Below are positions 33,121 to 41,001 of a DNA stretch of 64,000 bases, piece by piece (positions within the stretch are counted from its first letter, which is position 1; each line of letters starts with the position of its first letter). The translations under genes were made by a program, and so were the position numbers. The notes under the pieces were generated by a model, which saw only the letters and a program-made list of their open reading frames with translations, had not been told where the DNA came from and did not search any database. Origin of the DNA: Flavitalea plasmicola (GTDB lineage Bacteria; Bacteroidota; Bacteroidia; Chitinophagales; Chitinophagaceae); contig NZ_JAUOTO010000002.1 in NCBI RefSeq assembly GCF_030546645.1, positions 682,001 through 746,000 on the forward strand, read 5' to 3'.

Positions 33121-33993
33121 ATGAAACAAGCATCTACTGCCCGCCGCACCAGCGGACAAAAATCCAAGAATACGACCCAAAAGAAACAAAGCAATGCCGG
33201 CAGCCGCCAGGCCAACAGCGGCCGGTCGGGAGACGGCAATAGCCGGTCCGGCAGCAGCCGTATTGAAGCAAGAATGCAGCATGAAAGAACCGCCAATATG
33301 CGACCCACTTCGGGCACAATGGAAAGAAGCGCATCGGCTTCCCGTTCGGGCAGGCCTGCTGCCAACCGATTCCAACCCGGGAACGGCCAGTACCTCGAAA
33401 ATTTCTTTTTAGATCAGCTGAAGGATATTTATTACGCCGAACAGAAGATCGTCCAGTCTCTTCCGAAAATGATCGAGGCCACTACTACGGACGAGCTGAG
33501 GGAGGCATTCGAGGATCATTTACATCAGACACAGCGGCATGTACGCCGGCTGGAAAAAGTTTTTGAGGCGCTGGGGCAAAAGGCGGAAGGCAAGAAATGC
33601 GAAGCCATCGAGGGTATCGTACGAGAGGCGGAACAGATCATAAAAGAGACGGAGCAAAACACGATGACCCGGGACGCTGCGCTGATCATGGCGGCCCAGA
33701 AGGTGGAGCATTACGAGATAGCCAGCTACGGCGGACTGGTACAGCTGGCTATCACTATGGGACAATATGAGGCGGCAGAGATCCTGGACAAGACGCTGAT
33801 GGAAGAAGAGGATACAGACCTGCTGCTGACTGAAATAGCGGAATGCGAGATCAATGTGATGGCGGAGTTCGAGGGTAGCAATGCCGGAGAAGAAGGCGGT
33901 GAAAGTGAAGAAGAGGAAGAAGGTTCCTGGGATGAGGACGAAGATAAGGGAGCGCGGCGGATGCAGAAAAATGACACACCGGAGGAGGGGTAA
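33121..33993 (+). CDS. DUF892 (YciF-like) ferritin-type protein with long tails
   Basis: A 290-residue protein whose central part (about residues 87-245) is a four-helix DUF892 domain: FFLDQLKDIYYAEQKIVQSL, FEDHLHQTQRHVRRLEKVF, KVEHYEIASYGGLVQLA and a final helix with EIAECEIN. Glu/His positions suit a di-iron ferroxidase-like site. Two unusual tails flank it: a basic Ser/Arg/Gly-rich start of about 85 residues and an acidic end (GGESEEEEEGSWDEDEDKG). The family is linked to stress. It is followed after 5 bases by the DUF3175 gene. Confidence 0.9.
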   Translation: MKQASTARRTSGQKSKNTTQKKQSNAGSRQANSGRSGDGNSRSGSSRIEARMQHERTANMRPTSGTMERSASASRSGRPAANRFQPGNGQYLENFFLDQLKDIYYAEQKIVQSLPKMIEATTTDELREAFEDHLHQTQRHVRRLEKVFEALGQKAEGKKCEAIEGIVREAEQIIKETEQNTMTRDAALIMAAQKVEHYEIASYGGLVQLAITMGQYEAAEILDKTLMEEEDTDLLLTEIAECEINVMAEFEGSNAGEEGGESEEEEEGSWDEDEDKGARRMQKNDTPEEG

Positions 33994-33998
33994 ATCAT

Positions 33999-34355
33999 AT
34001 GCCAACGATTAAAAAAAACCATGCACGGCCTAAAAAAGCCGCTGCAAAGAAAAGTGCAAAGAAAAAGTCCTCCGGCGGCCGCAAATGGTCCGCCGGAGTG
34101 ACTCAGCACAGCAATGCGCTGGACCTGGAAAAAGGCGTTTTTACTTCCGGCAGTCCGGAAAAAATAGCCAACTCGCTGGAGCGATCTGCGAAGAACAGCC
34201 GGCGGAAGAAAGGCAGCGCTTATCAGTCCGCCATGTCCATGCTGAATTTTTATATCAACAGGGCCGGGAAAAACCTGCCTGCGAAAAAGAAAGAGGTCCT
34301 GACGCAAGCGAAGGACAAACTGAAAGCAAAACACAAAAAGGAGGACGAGACATGA
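33999..34355 (+). CDS. DUF3175 domain protein
   Basis: A 118-residue basic protein. The Lys/Ala-rich start (KKAAAKKSAKKKSSGG) leads into the DUF3175 core: KWSAGVTQHSNALDLEKGVF, KIANSLERSAKNS and SAMSMLNFYINRAGKNLP. Function is unknown, and the lysine-rich tail suggests nucleic-acid binding. Its stop overlaps the start of the next gene (ATGA), so the two are translationally coupled. Confidence 0.9.
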   Translation: MPTIKKNHARPKKAAAKKSAKKKSSGGRKWSAGVTQHSNALDLEKGVFTSGSPEKIANSLERSAKNSRRKKGSAYQSAMSMLNFYINRAGKNLPAKKKEVLTQAKDKLKAKHKKEDET

Positions 34356-35206
34356 GCACACTAACCAAGCCCGCCAAACCGCGGGCACAGCATACGAATA
34401 CCGAGGAGAACATGCACCCGAAGCCTGTGTATGAGCGGGATTATGACCGGCTGGGAAAGAAACTTTCCGGAAAGGTGGCGTTGATCACCGGTGGTGACAG
34501 CGGCATCGGCAGGGCCGTGGCCGTCCATTTTGCCCGTGAAGGGGCTGATGTGGCTATTGTTTACCATCGTGAGGACGAAGATGCACAGACTACGCGCGAG
34601 CTGGTGGAAGAGAAAGGGAAAAGGGCCATCCTTATCAAGGCCGATATAAAGGACGAGGATGATTGCCGGAGCGCAGTGGAAGCTGCGTTAAAAGAATTCG
34701 GACATATCGATGTCGTTGTCAACAATGCAGCGATCCAGCACCCCCAGGACAGCATCGAGAAGATCACGGCCAAACAACTGGAGGATACGTTCCGGACGAA
34801 TATCTTTTCGCAGTTCTTCATCGTGAAGGCGGCCCTCCCCCATCTGAAGAAGGGATCGGCTATTATCAATACGGCTTCTGTCACTGCGTACAGGGGCAGT
34901 CAGCAATTGCTGGACTACTCCTCCACCAAGGGGGCCATTGTCGCTTTTACCCGGAGCCTGGCCCAGTCCCTCGCAGAAAAAGGGATCAGGGTGAATGCCG
35001 TAGCGCCCGGCCCCATCTGGACGCCGTTGATCACCTCCACTTTCCCGGACGAAAAGATCGAAACGTTTGGGAAGGACACGTTGCTGAAGAGACCGGGGCA
35101 GCCCGCGGAAGTAGCGCCGTGTTATGTATTCCTGGCTTCGGAGGATGGCAGCTATGTCACCGGGCAGGTGCTGCATCCCAATGGCGGAAGTATCGTAAAC
35201 ACATAA
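34352..35206 (+). CDS. SDR-family oxidoreductase (YhdF/YdaD type)
   Basis: A 284-residue short-chain dehydrogenase. About 40 residues precede the Rossmann core, as in general-stress SDRs. The cofactor motif is ALITGGDSGIGRAVAVHFA. The active site has Ser (NTASVTAYRG) and the YSSTKGAIVAF Tyr-Lys pair. The end includes GQVLHPNGGSIV. An unusually strong Shine-Dalgarno (AAGGAGG at 34338-34344) lies 7 bases before the ATG, which is striking in a phylum that rarely uses one. The start overlaps the DUF3175 stop. Probable NADP-dependent enzyme of the stress response; substrate unknown. Confidence 0.92.
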   Translation: MSTLTKPAKPRAQHTNTEENMHPKPVYERDYDRLGKKLSGKVALITGGDSGIGRAVAVHFAREGADVAIVYHREDEDAQTTRELVEEKGKRAILIKADIKDEDDCRSAVEAALKEFGHIDVVVNNAAIQHPQDSIEKITAKQLEDTFRTNIFSQFFIVKAALPHLKKGSAIINTASVTAYRGSQQLLDYSSTKGAIVAFTRSLAQSLAEKGIRVNAVAPGPIWTPLITSTFPDEKIETFGKDTLLKRPGQPAEVAPCYVFLASEDGSYVTGQVLHPNGGSIVNT

Positions 35207-35218
35207 AAAAAGTACAGT

Positions 35219-35563
35219 ATGTCTTATGTAAAATATCAGGCCTGCATCGACGCCTGCGTCTATTGCGCCAGCATGTGCAACCAATGCGCGACGTCCTGCC
35301 TGGAGGAGAAAGAGGTGGAAAAACTAAGAGAATGCATCAAGCTGGACCTGGAATGTGCCGCAGTCTGCCGTGCCACTGCTGAGATCATGGAGATGGATGG
35401 AAAATATGTAGATGCCTTCTGCCAGCTATGTGCAGATATTTGCACCACCTGCGCTGAAGAGTGTGATAAGCATGCCGCCATGGGCATGGAACACTGCCGT
35501 GTCTGCGCCGAAGCCTGCCGGCAGTGCGCGGAAGAATGCATCCATATGTCGGCCCTGGCCTGA
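35219..35563 (+). CDS. Four-helix-bundle copper-binding protein (DUF326, Csp-like)
   Basis: A 114-residue cysteine-rich protein with repeated CxxxC/CxxC units: ACIDACVYCASMCNQCATSC, ECAAVC, CQLCADICTTCAEEC and CRVCAEACRQCAEEC. This is the pattern of Csp copper-storage proteins and DUF326, in which cysteines line the core of a four-helix bundle and hold many Cu(I) ions. There is no signal peptide, so it is cytosolic. It lies 12 bases after the SDR stop and ends the rightward KGG-DUF892-DUF3175-SDR run. Confidence 0.92.
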   Translation: MSYVKYQACIDACVYCASMCNQCATSCLEEKEVEKLRECIKLDLECAAVCRATAEIMEMDGKYVDAFCQLCADICTTCAEECDKHAAMGMEHCRVCAEACRQCAEECIHMSALA

Positions 35564-35573
35564 TCCTACGTAA

Positions 35574-36677
35574 TCACAATGGTTGCGGGAATCGCATGCC
35601 GGAGAGCAGCGGTTTCCGCAGCCCTTTATATTGGATCAGCACATTGAACTTCTGGCCCATGTCCATGAGCAAGGTCTTTATGAGCGACAGCTTTTCATCC
35701 GGCGTCCATTGGTCCATCTGTCCTTTTTCCTCCATGTTCCTCAGATGCGCCGCAAGACCGAGGCCTTGTAAAAAATAGGCCTGGGTGGTAAACCCGCTTA
35801 TTTCAAGACCGTTGTGCAGGCCGAAGTGGCTGAGGGCGGAAAAGTTGATATGGGTGGTGATGTCCTGCTCTCCGATGTTCGTATACGGACTATAATTCAC
35901 CCTATGCCTGTGATAGCATACCAGTGTGCCTTTATTGCGATGCTGGTCATATAAATGCCGGGAGGGGAACCCGTAATCGATGGTGAGCACGAAGCCTTTT
36001 TTCAACGTACCGGATATGCGCGTAATCCAGTCGATCGCCTCCAGGTTGATCTCCGTGCGGAACCCCTTGGGCAGCGTGACCTGCAGTTCCCTGAAGTACT
36101 CATTGAGCGGCTGGGCTGCAGGCCGCAGACATTCGGAGAAATTTCCTTTATGATCCACGAAGACCTCCATGAGCTGATCTTCCATCACCACCTGGTGGAC
36201 GGCAAAATTGTCGATCAGCTCATTGGATAGTATGCAGCCTGTAATGGGCGGGATCTCCGTTATGTCGTTGTGCCAGCTGACCTTCGGGGCATCGGGCAGG
36301 ATCCGGCGGGTCATTTCCCGCATGGCCGCGCTCTTTTCGATGATGTGGTAGTGAAGGCCCGCATACAGCTCCTGGTTCCTTTGCAGGCTTTGCAGGATAT
36401 CCCGGCAGAGCAATCCCGTACCCACCCCATATTCCACCACCGAGAAAGGCGGCTTGCCCAGCCAGCACCACATCTCTTCCAGCTGCCGCGCGATCATTTC
36501 CCCAAAGAGGGATGACACGCAGGGACTGGTGTAGAAATCCCCACCCTTCCCGATCTTATCCCTTGTTGTGGAATAATATCCATACTCCGGATGATATAAG
36601 GATAGTTCCATAAAGTCGTGAAAAGAGATGGGGCCTACTTTCCCGATCTTTTCAGCGATGATACCGGCTAACGACAT
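35574..36677 (-). CDS. MidA/NDUFAF7-family SAM-dependent methyltransferase
   Basis: A 367-residue protein of the MidA family, relatives of the mitochondrial arginine methyltransferase NDUFAF7. The start KVGPISFHDFMELSLYHPEY, then GYYSTTRDKIGKGGDFYTS, is diagnostic. The SAM-binding loop is VVEYGVGTGLLCRDIL. Later motifs include CILSNELIDNFAVHQV and VLTIDYGFPSRHLY. Mitochondrial NDUFAF7 acts in complex I assembly; the bacterial substrate is not established. It is convergent with the DUF326 gene and divergent from transketolase across 74 bases holding a shared inverted repeat. Confidence 0.93.
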   Translation of the reverse strand: MSLAGIIAEKIGKVGPISFHDFMELSLYHPEYGYYSTTRDKIGKGGDFYTSPCVSSLFGEMIARQLEEMWCWLGKPPFSVVEYGVGTGLLCRDILQSLQRNQELYAGLHYHIIEKSAAMREMTRRILPDAPKVSWHNDITEIPPITGCILSNELIDNFAVHQVVMEDQLMEVFVDHKGNFSECLRPAAQPLNEYFRELQVTLPKGFRTEINLEAIDWITRISGTLKKGFVLTIDYGFPSRHLYDQHRNKGTLVCYHRHRVNYSPYTNIGEQDITTHINFSALSHFGLHNGLEISGFTTQAYFLQGLGLAAHLRNMEEKGQMDQWTPDEKLSLIKTLLMDMGQKFNVLIQYKGLRKPLLSGMRFPQPL

Positions 36678-36697
36678 GCAATAATTTTTTCAACTAT

Positions 36698-36713
36698 CTC
36701 AACAGCTGTGCCA
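36698..36713 (-). promoter_or_regulatory. Sigma-54-like promoter of the MidA-family gene
   Basis: TGGCACAGCTGTTGAG has a perfect -24 element, correct spacing and TTG at -12 (A replaces C). It predicts a leader of about 10 bases. Confidence 0.4.
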
Positions 36714-36739
36714 TGGGAGTCATGGCATGATTTTTTTGC
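36709..36739 (+). promoter_or_regulatory. Inverted repeat plus T7 element before transketolase
   Basis: TGCCATG and CATGGCA flank a 5-base loop, then TGA, seven T and GC, ending 12 bases before the tkt ATG. It shares layout with the element before the KGG gene. It could act as an attenuator hairpin, or the two arms could be divergent -24 elements. Confidence 0.4.
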
Positions 36740-36751
36740 CCTTTTCCAGTT

Positions 36752-38773
36752 ATGCTCACCATCACCAAGAACATCGAACAGCTGTGCATCGACACAGTTA
36801 GGGTACTGTCCGTCGACGCCGTGCAAAAAGCCAACTCCGGACATCCCGGCATGCCCATGGGCGCCGCGCCGATGGGTCATGCGCTTTGGTCAACATTCAT
36901 GCGTTATGATCCGAAAGATCCTCAATGGCCTAACAGGGACAGGTTTGTCCTTTCCGCCGGACATGGCTGCATGCTGCAATACAGCTTCCTCTACCTCACC
37001 GGGTACAATGTGACCCTGGACGATCTGAAAAGCTTCCGGCAGCTGCACAGCAAGACTGCAGGGCATCCCGAATATGGGCTTATCGATGGTGTGGATGTCA
37101 CTACGGGCCCGTTGGGACAGGGATTTGCCAATGGAGTAGGTTTTGCGATCGCACAGCGACACCTGGCGGCAAGGTTTAACAAACCTGGCTTCGAGCTTTT
37201 CAACTACAGGGTATTCGCCATCTGCAGCGACGGGGATATGATGGAAGGCGTCACATCGGAGGCGGCCTCGCTGGCCGGGCATTTAGGGTTAGGCAATATT
37301 ATCTATCTGTATGATGACAACCATATCTCCATCGAAGGGGATACGGCCCTGGCATTCACAGAGGATGTGGCCAGGCGGTTTGAAGCCTATGGCTGGCATG
37401 TGCAGGAAGTGAAGGATGGGAATGACGTGGCAGCGATCTCAAAGGCCCTATCAAACGCCATTGAAGAGCAGCATCGGCCTTCGCTGATCAAAGTGCGAAC
37501 GCACATCGCCTATGGCAGTCCCAATAAAGTGGATACGGCCGGAGCCCATGGCTCTCCGCTGGGAGAGGACGAAGTGCGGCTCGTAAAGGAATTCTTTGGT
37601 TTTGATCCTTCGGAGTCTTTTGTCGTACCGGGAAAGGCATTGGAATTCTACAGGGCGGCGGGCGAGAAGGGGGTACAAACGCACAATGAATGGACTGTTC
37701 TGTATGCGGCGTACAAGAAGAAATATCCCGAGCTGGCGTTGGCGTACGAACAGGCGCTGCGGGAGGAGCTGCCTTCGGGATGGGAGGACAAGCTTCCCCT
37801 TTTCAAACCCGGCGATGCAAAAGGGGGTAAAATGGCTACCCGCCAGGCCTCCGGCAAGGCGCTGAACAGCCTGGCTGAAAGCATTCCTGCCCTTATCGGC
37901 GGAGCGGCGGACCTGTCTCCCTCCACGGAGACGTACATGAAGGCCTACGCATCCTTTACGGCAGAGAACCCGGGTGGACGCAACTTCCATTTCGGGATCC
38001 GCGAGCATGCGATGGGCGCCATCCTGAACGGCATGGCGCTGACCAAAGGGATCATTCCTTTTGGCGCTACTTTTCTTATCTTCTCCGAATATATGCGGCC
38101 GCCGATCCGACTGGCCGCCATCATGAAAATCAAGCCCATCTTTATCTACACGCATGACAGCATCGGCCTTGGAGAGGACGGCACCACGCATCAGCCCGTA
38201 GAACAGCTGATCTCTCTCCGGAGCATTCCCAATATCACGTTGATCCGTCCGGCGGACGCCAATGAAACGGCACAGGCGTGGAAGGTCGCTTTGCAGCACA
38301 AGGGTGGACCTGTGGTGCTGGTACTCACACGACAGGGACTTCCTATCCTCGATCCGGACAAATATGGGCTGGGTGCGGGGGTGGAAAAAGGGGCCTATGT
38401 ACTTTCCGACCCTGACGACCTGCAGCCCGAGCTGATCCTGATCGCCACCGGTTCGGAAGTGGAGCTGGCGTTAAAGGCACAGGAGATGCTGCTGAAGGAA
38501 GCGATCCCCGTCCGCGTGGTGAGCATGCCTTCCTGGGAACTGTTCGAGCGGCAGCCTGACGCATATAAAGAGGAGGTTTTTCCCAAGGGCATGAAAAAAA
38601 GGCTGGCCATCGAGGCAGGCTCTCCCCTGGGGTGGCATAAGTACGTGACGGATGAAGGGGATGTGCTGGGGATGACCACTTTTGGTGAATCGGCGCCGGC
38701 GGGTGATCTGTACAAGGAATTCGGCTTTACACCAGAGCGGGTAGTACAGAAAGCAAAAGCGTTACTTGGCTGA
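36752..38773 (+). CDS. tkt: Transketolase
   Basis: A 673-residue thiamine-diphosphate enzyme of the pentose phosphate pathway, moving two-carbon units between ketose and aldose phosphates. The N-terminal half has the substrate-histidine motif [28 protein letters not shown] and the cofactor motif CSDGDMMEG ending at [11 protein letters not shown]. The middle part has [15 protein letters not shown] and [20 protein letters not shown], and the C-terminal part [15 protein letters not shown]. All family motifs are intact. Its end overlaps the convergent SET gene by 12 bases. Confidence 0.97.
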   Translation: MLTITKNIEQLCIDTVRVLSVDAVQKANSGHPGMPMGAAPMGHALWSTFMRYDPKDPQWPNRDRFVLSAGHGCMLQYSFLYLTGYNVTLDDLKSFRQLHSKTAGHPEYGLIDGVDVTTGPLGQGFANGVGFAIAQRHLAARFNKPGFELFNYRVFAICSDGDMMEGVTSEAASLAGHLGLGNIIYLYDDNHISIEGDTALAFTEDVARRFEAYGWHVQEVKDGNDVAAISKALSNAIEEQHRPSLIKVRTHIAYGSPNKVDTAGAHGSPLGEDEVRLVKEFFGFDPSESFVVPGKALEFYRAAGEKGVQTHNEWTVLYAAYKKKYPELALAYEQALREELPSGWEDKLPLFKPGDAKGGKMATRQASGKALNSLAESIPALIGGAADLSPSTETYMKAYASFTAENPGGRNFHFGIREHAMGAILNGMALTKGIIPFGATFLIFSEYMRPPIRLAAIMKIKPIFIYTHDSIGLGEDGTTHQPVEQLISLRSIPNITLIRPADANETAQAWKVALQHKGGPVVLVLTRQGLPILDPDKYGLGAGVEKGAYVLSDPDDLQPELILIATGSEVELALKAQEMLLKEAIPVRVVSMPSWELFERQPDAYKEEVFPKGMKKRLAIEAGSPLGWHKYVTDEGDVLGMTTFGESAPAGDLYKEFGFTPERVVQKAKALLG

Positions 38774-39178
38774 GGCGATATTATCCATGATAATGTCCCA
38801 GTATTCCTTTCCATAGGCGACGAGGATCTCGCTGCCGGCAGGGATGTTCTTCACAGCATAGATATACACCTTTAATCCTTCATTATCGTATTTACTGTTG
38901 TTATGCATGCCCGGGGTGCGAATAGGCCCCATTGCATCGTTGGCATAACGGGCGAGCGCCGCTTTATAGGTCCAGGCGTCGATGACATGGTTCCTGTTGA
39001 CATAATAAATATAGCCGTTGAGCCCATTGCGATCGTCCACTTCTTTCCACGTAGAGATCCTGCCTTTGTATTCCACGATCTTTGTCCCTTTTGCGATGGG
39101 CTTTCTGGTGAATAATCCCATTCCTGCTCCTTTCAATTTACTGCGCCTGACATATAACTGCTTTTCCAATAATGCCAT
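38762..39178 (-). CDS. SET-domain protein
   Basis: A 138-residue single-domain SET protein, a fold that methylates lysines with SAM. Motifs are [19 protein letters not shown], a middle [20 protein letters not shown] replacing the usual NHSCxPN, and the end [17 protein letters not shown] with the conserved tyrosine. I use the ATG at 39178 ([13 protein letters not shown]); an upstream start would add 15 hydrophobic residues. Bacterial SET proteins of this kind lack known substrates; lysine-rich proteins encoded nearby are possible targets, which is speculative. Confidence 0.85.
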   Translation of the reverse strand: MALLEKQLYVRRSKLKGAGMGLFTRKPIAKGTKIVEYKGRISTWKEVDDRNGLNGYIYYVNRNHVIDAWTYKAALARYANDAMGPIRTPGMHNNSKYDNEGLKVYIYAVKNIPAGSEILVAYGKEYWDIIMDNIASAK

Positions 39179-39253
39179 GTTAGATATAAATAAATATGAT
39201 TGGTAAAAATAGGTAAAAAACAACTCACTGCCGTAGAGTAAGAGGGGAATCGA

Positions 39254-40477
39254 TCAAGCGGGCAAAAAGACGTTGAATGTGGCGCCTTTGCCGGGTTCGC
39301 TTGTCGCCGTAATGGCGCCATCATGATTTTCCACGATCTTTTTACATAAGGCAAGGCCGATGCCGCTGCCGCTGTAGGCGTCCTGGCTATTGAGGCGCTG
39401 GAAGATCCCGAAGACCATACCCGCATGCTGCTGTTCGAAGCCGATGCCATTGTCCTGGAAGCTGATGCGAAAAAATTTCGATGTCCCGTTTCGTGGAAGG
39501 GTGTCCGGAAGCTCAGCTGGCGTAGCTTTTTCCGCCCGGACCGAAATGCGGGGCTCCTGTTGAGAAAATTTAAGGGAATTGCCGACCAGGTTGCGAAAAA
39601 GCTGACGGAACTGGGATCCTATCCCGTTGATAACGGGCAACGGGCCAACGGATATGATGGCTTTCTTTTCGGCTACCGAGAGATCGAACTCCATCAGCAC
39701 CTCTTTAATGATCTCGTTGAGATCCACGGGGGCAATGACCAGCTCAGCACGCGACAGCCTGGAATATTCCAGGACATCTTTTATCAGCCGGGACATGCGG
39801 AGAGAAGCGTTTTTGATCCTATGGAGGTATTTGGCCAGGGATGCGGCGTCTGCGCCGCTGTTGAGGCCTTCCTCCAGCAGCTCGGAAAAAACATGGATCT
39901 TTCTCAGCGGCTCCTGCAGGTCGTGACTGGCTATGTAGGCAAATTGTTCCAGTTCGTGGTTGGATTTGGTAAGGCGGTGATTCATCTCGGCCAGCTCGCG
40001 GGTCCTTTCCCGCACGGTGTCTTCCAGCTCCTGCCGGAACCTTTCCTTTCCTTCATTGATAATACGTTCGGCCTCTTTCTGACCGGTGATGTTCCGTGCG
40101 ATCTTACTGGCGCCAATGATCTGTCCTTTACTGTCCCTGATGGGGGAGATGGAAAGCGAGATATCCAGGATGACCCCGTACTTGGTAACTCGTTTGGTCT
40201 CGAAATGATCAACCCGCTCGCCTCTTTTTAATCGTTCCAATATTGCCGGTTCTTCGCCCAGTCTGTCAGGGGGGATCAACCGAAGGATGGGTTGTCCGAT
40301 CATTTCGGCCGCCTCGTAACCGAAGATTCGCCGGGCGCCTTCATTCCAGCTGCTGACAATACCGTCCAGGGTCTTGCTGATAATGGCATCATCGGAAGAA
40401 TGGATGATGGCGGCCAGCCAGGTTTGGGCCGCTCCCTCCAGCTCGCTGGCATTTATATCCTGGAAAAGATCATTCAT
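39254..40477 (-). CDS. PAS-domain sensor histidine kinase
   Basis: A 407-residue soluble histidine kinase. A PAS domain spans residues 20-135 (IHSSDDAIISKTLDGIVSSW, YGVILDISLSISPIRD). A coiled coil follows (RQELEDTVRERTRELAEMNH). The HisKA site is FAYIASHDLQEPLRKI with a normal H box. The ATPase domain has LFRNLVGNSLKFS, FQDNGIGFE and GSGIGLALCKKIVENH. The start MNDLFQ overlaps the stop of the upstream response regulator by 8 bases, so kinase and regulator form a coupled operon. No membrane segment: it senses a cytoplasmic signal. Confidence 0.93.
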   Translation of the reverse strand: MNDLFQDINASELEGAAQTWLAAIIHSSDDAIISKTLDGIVSSWNEGARRIFGYEAAEMIGQPILRLIPPDRLGEEPAILERLKRGERVDHFETKRVTKYGVILDISLSISPIRDSKGQIIGASKIARNITGQKEAERIINEGKERFRQELEDTVRERTRELAEMNHRLTKSNHELEQFAYIASHDLQEPLRKIHVFSELLEEGLNSGADAASLAKYLHRIKNASLRMSRLIKDVLEYSRLSRAELVIAPVDLNEIIKEVLMEFDLSVAEKKAIISVGPLPVINGIGSQFRQLFRNLVGNSLKFSQQEPRISVRAEKATPAELPDTLPRNGTSKFFRISFQDNGIGFEQQHAGMVFGIFQRLNSQDAYSGSGIGLALCKKIVENHDGAITATSEPGKGATFNVFLPA

Positions 40478-40883
40478 GGGTGGGAGATCGGGGGTTATAT
40501 TTTTGCAAGACCTGAGCCAGGTGCTTTTTAATAGTTTGAATTTCATTACCCTTGACGATGTAATCCGTGGCGCCGGCCGCGCGGCTTGCGGAAATGTCAA
40601 CCGGGTTGGAGGAAGTCGAAAGGACGATCACGGGACGCCGGGTCAGGCGTTCGATCCGCCTGATCTCCCGAAGACATTCCAACCCATTCATCCTGGGCAT
40701 ATTGAGGTCCAGGAAAATAAGATCCGGGGTATAGCCATCCCTTTTCAGCTTATCCAGTGCTTCGTAACCGTCAATCGCGTCGTCCGTTTCTGAAAAAGGG
40801 TGTATACTTTTCATTACCAGCGAAAAAATCTCCCGGTCGTCCGAATCGTCATCGATCAGAAGAATTTTTAAAGGTTGATCCAT
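40470..40883 (-). CDS. Single-domain response regulator (CheY-like)
   Basis: A 137-residue receiver domain without output domain. Acidic pocket LLIDDDSDDREIF, phospho-acceptor aspartate in LIFLDLNMPRMNG, switch threonine/serine in VLSTSSNP and the lysine in YIVKGNEI are all present. It precedes and overlaps the PAS kinase gene, so it is likely that kinase's partner. The relatively large insert after the acidic pocket is typical of Rcp1-like regulators linked to phytochrome or PAS kinases. It is divergent from ligD2. Confidence 0.92.
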   Translation of the reverse strand: MDQPLKILLIDDDSDDREIFSLVMKSIHPFSETDDAIDGYEALDKLKRDGYTPDLIFLDLNMPRMNGLECLREIRRIERLTRRPVIVLSTSSNPVDISASRAAGATDYIVKGNEIQTIKKHLAQVLQKYNPRSPTHE

Positions 40884-41001
40884 CTATTCTATAATGGGAG
40901 GTTTGTTTAAGCGATCTTCCCGAAATTACACTAAAACATATACAAACGGTGGACCAAACTATAGTAAGAAGGATGGCAAAGGTTTTGAAGGAATCTCTTT
41001 T

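Noticed and set aside
32225-33124. A 299-codon open frame on the plus strand overlapping the KGG gene
   Set aside because: It is open only because the GAx/CGx/AGC repeats of the KGG gene contain no stops in that frame. Its product is a biased Met/Thr/Ala/Val sequence without any motif.
37451-38299. A 282-codon open frame antisense to transketolase
   Set aside because: Transketolase motifs on the plus strand are complete through this region.
40970-40990. TGGCAAAGGTTTTGAA as a sigma-54 promoter for the second ligD
   Set aside because: The predicted start would fall about two bases before the ATG and the -12 GC is lost; coincidence is as likely.
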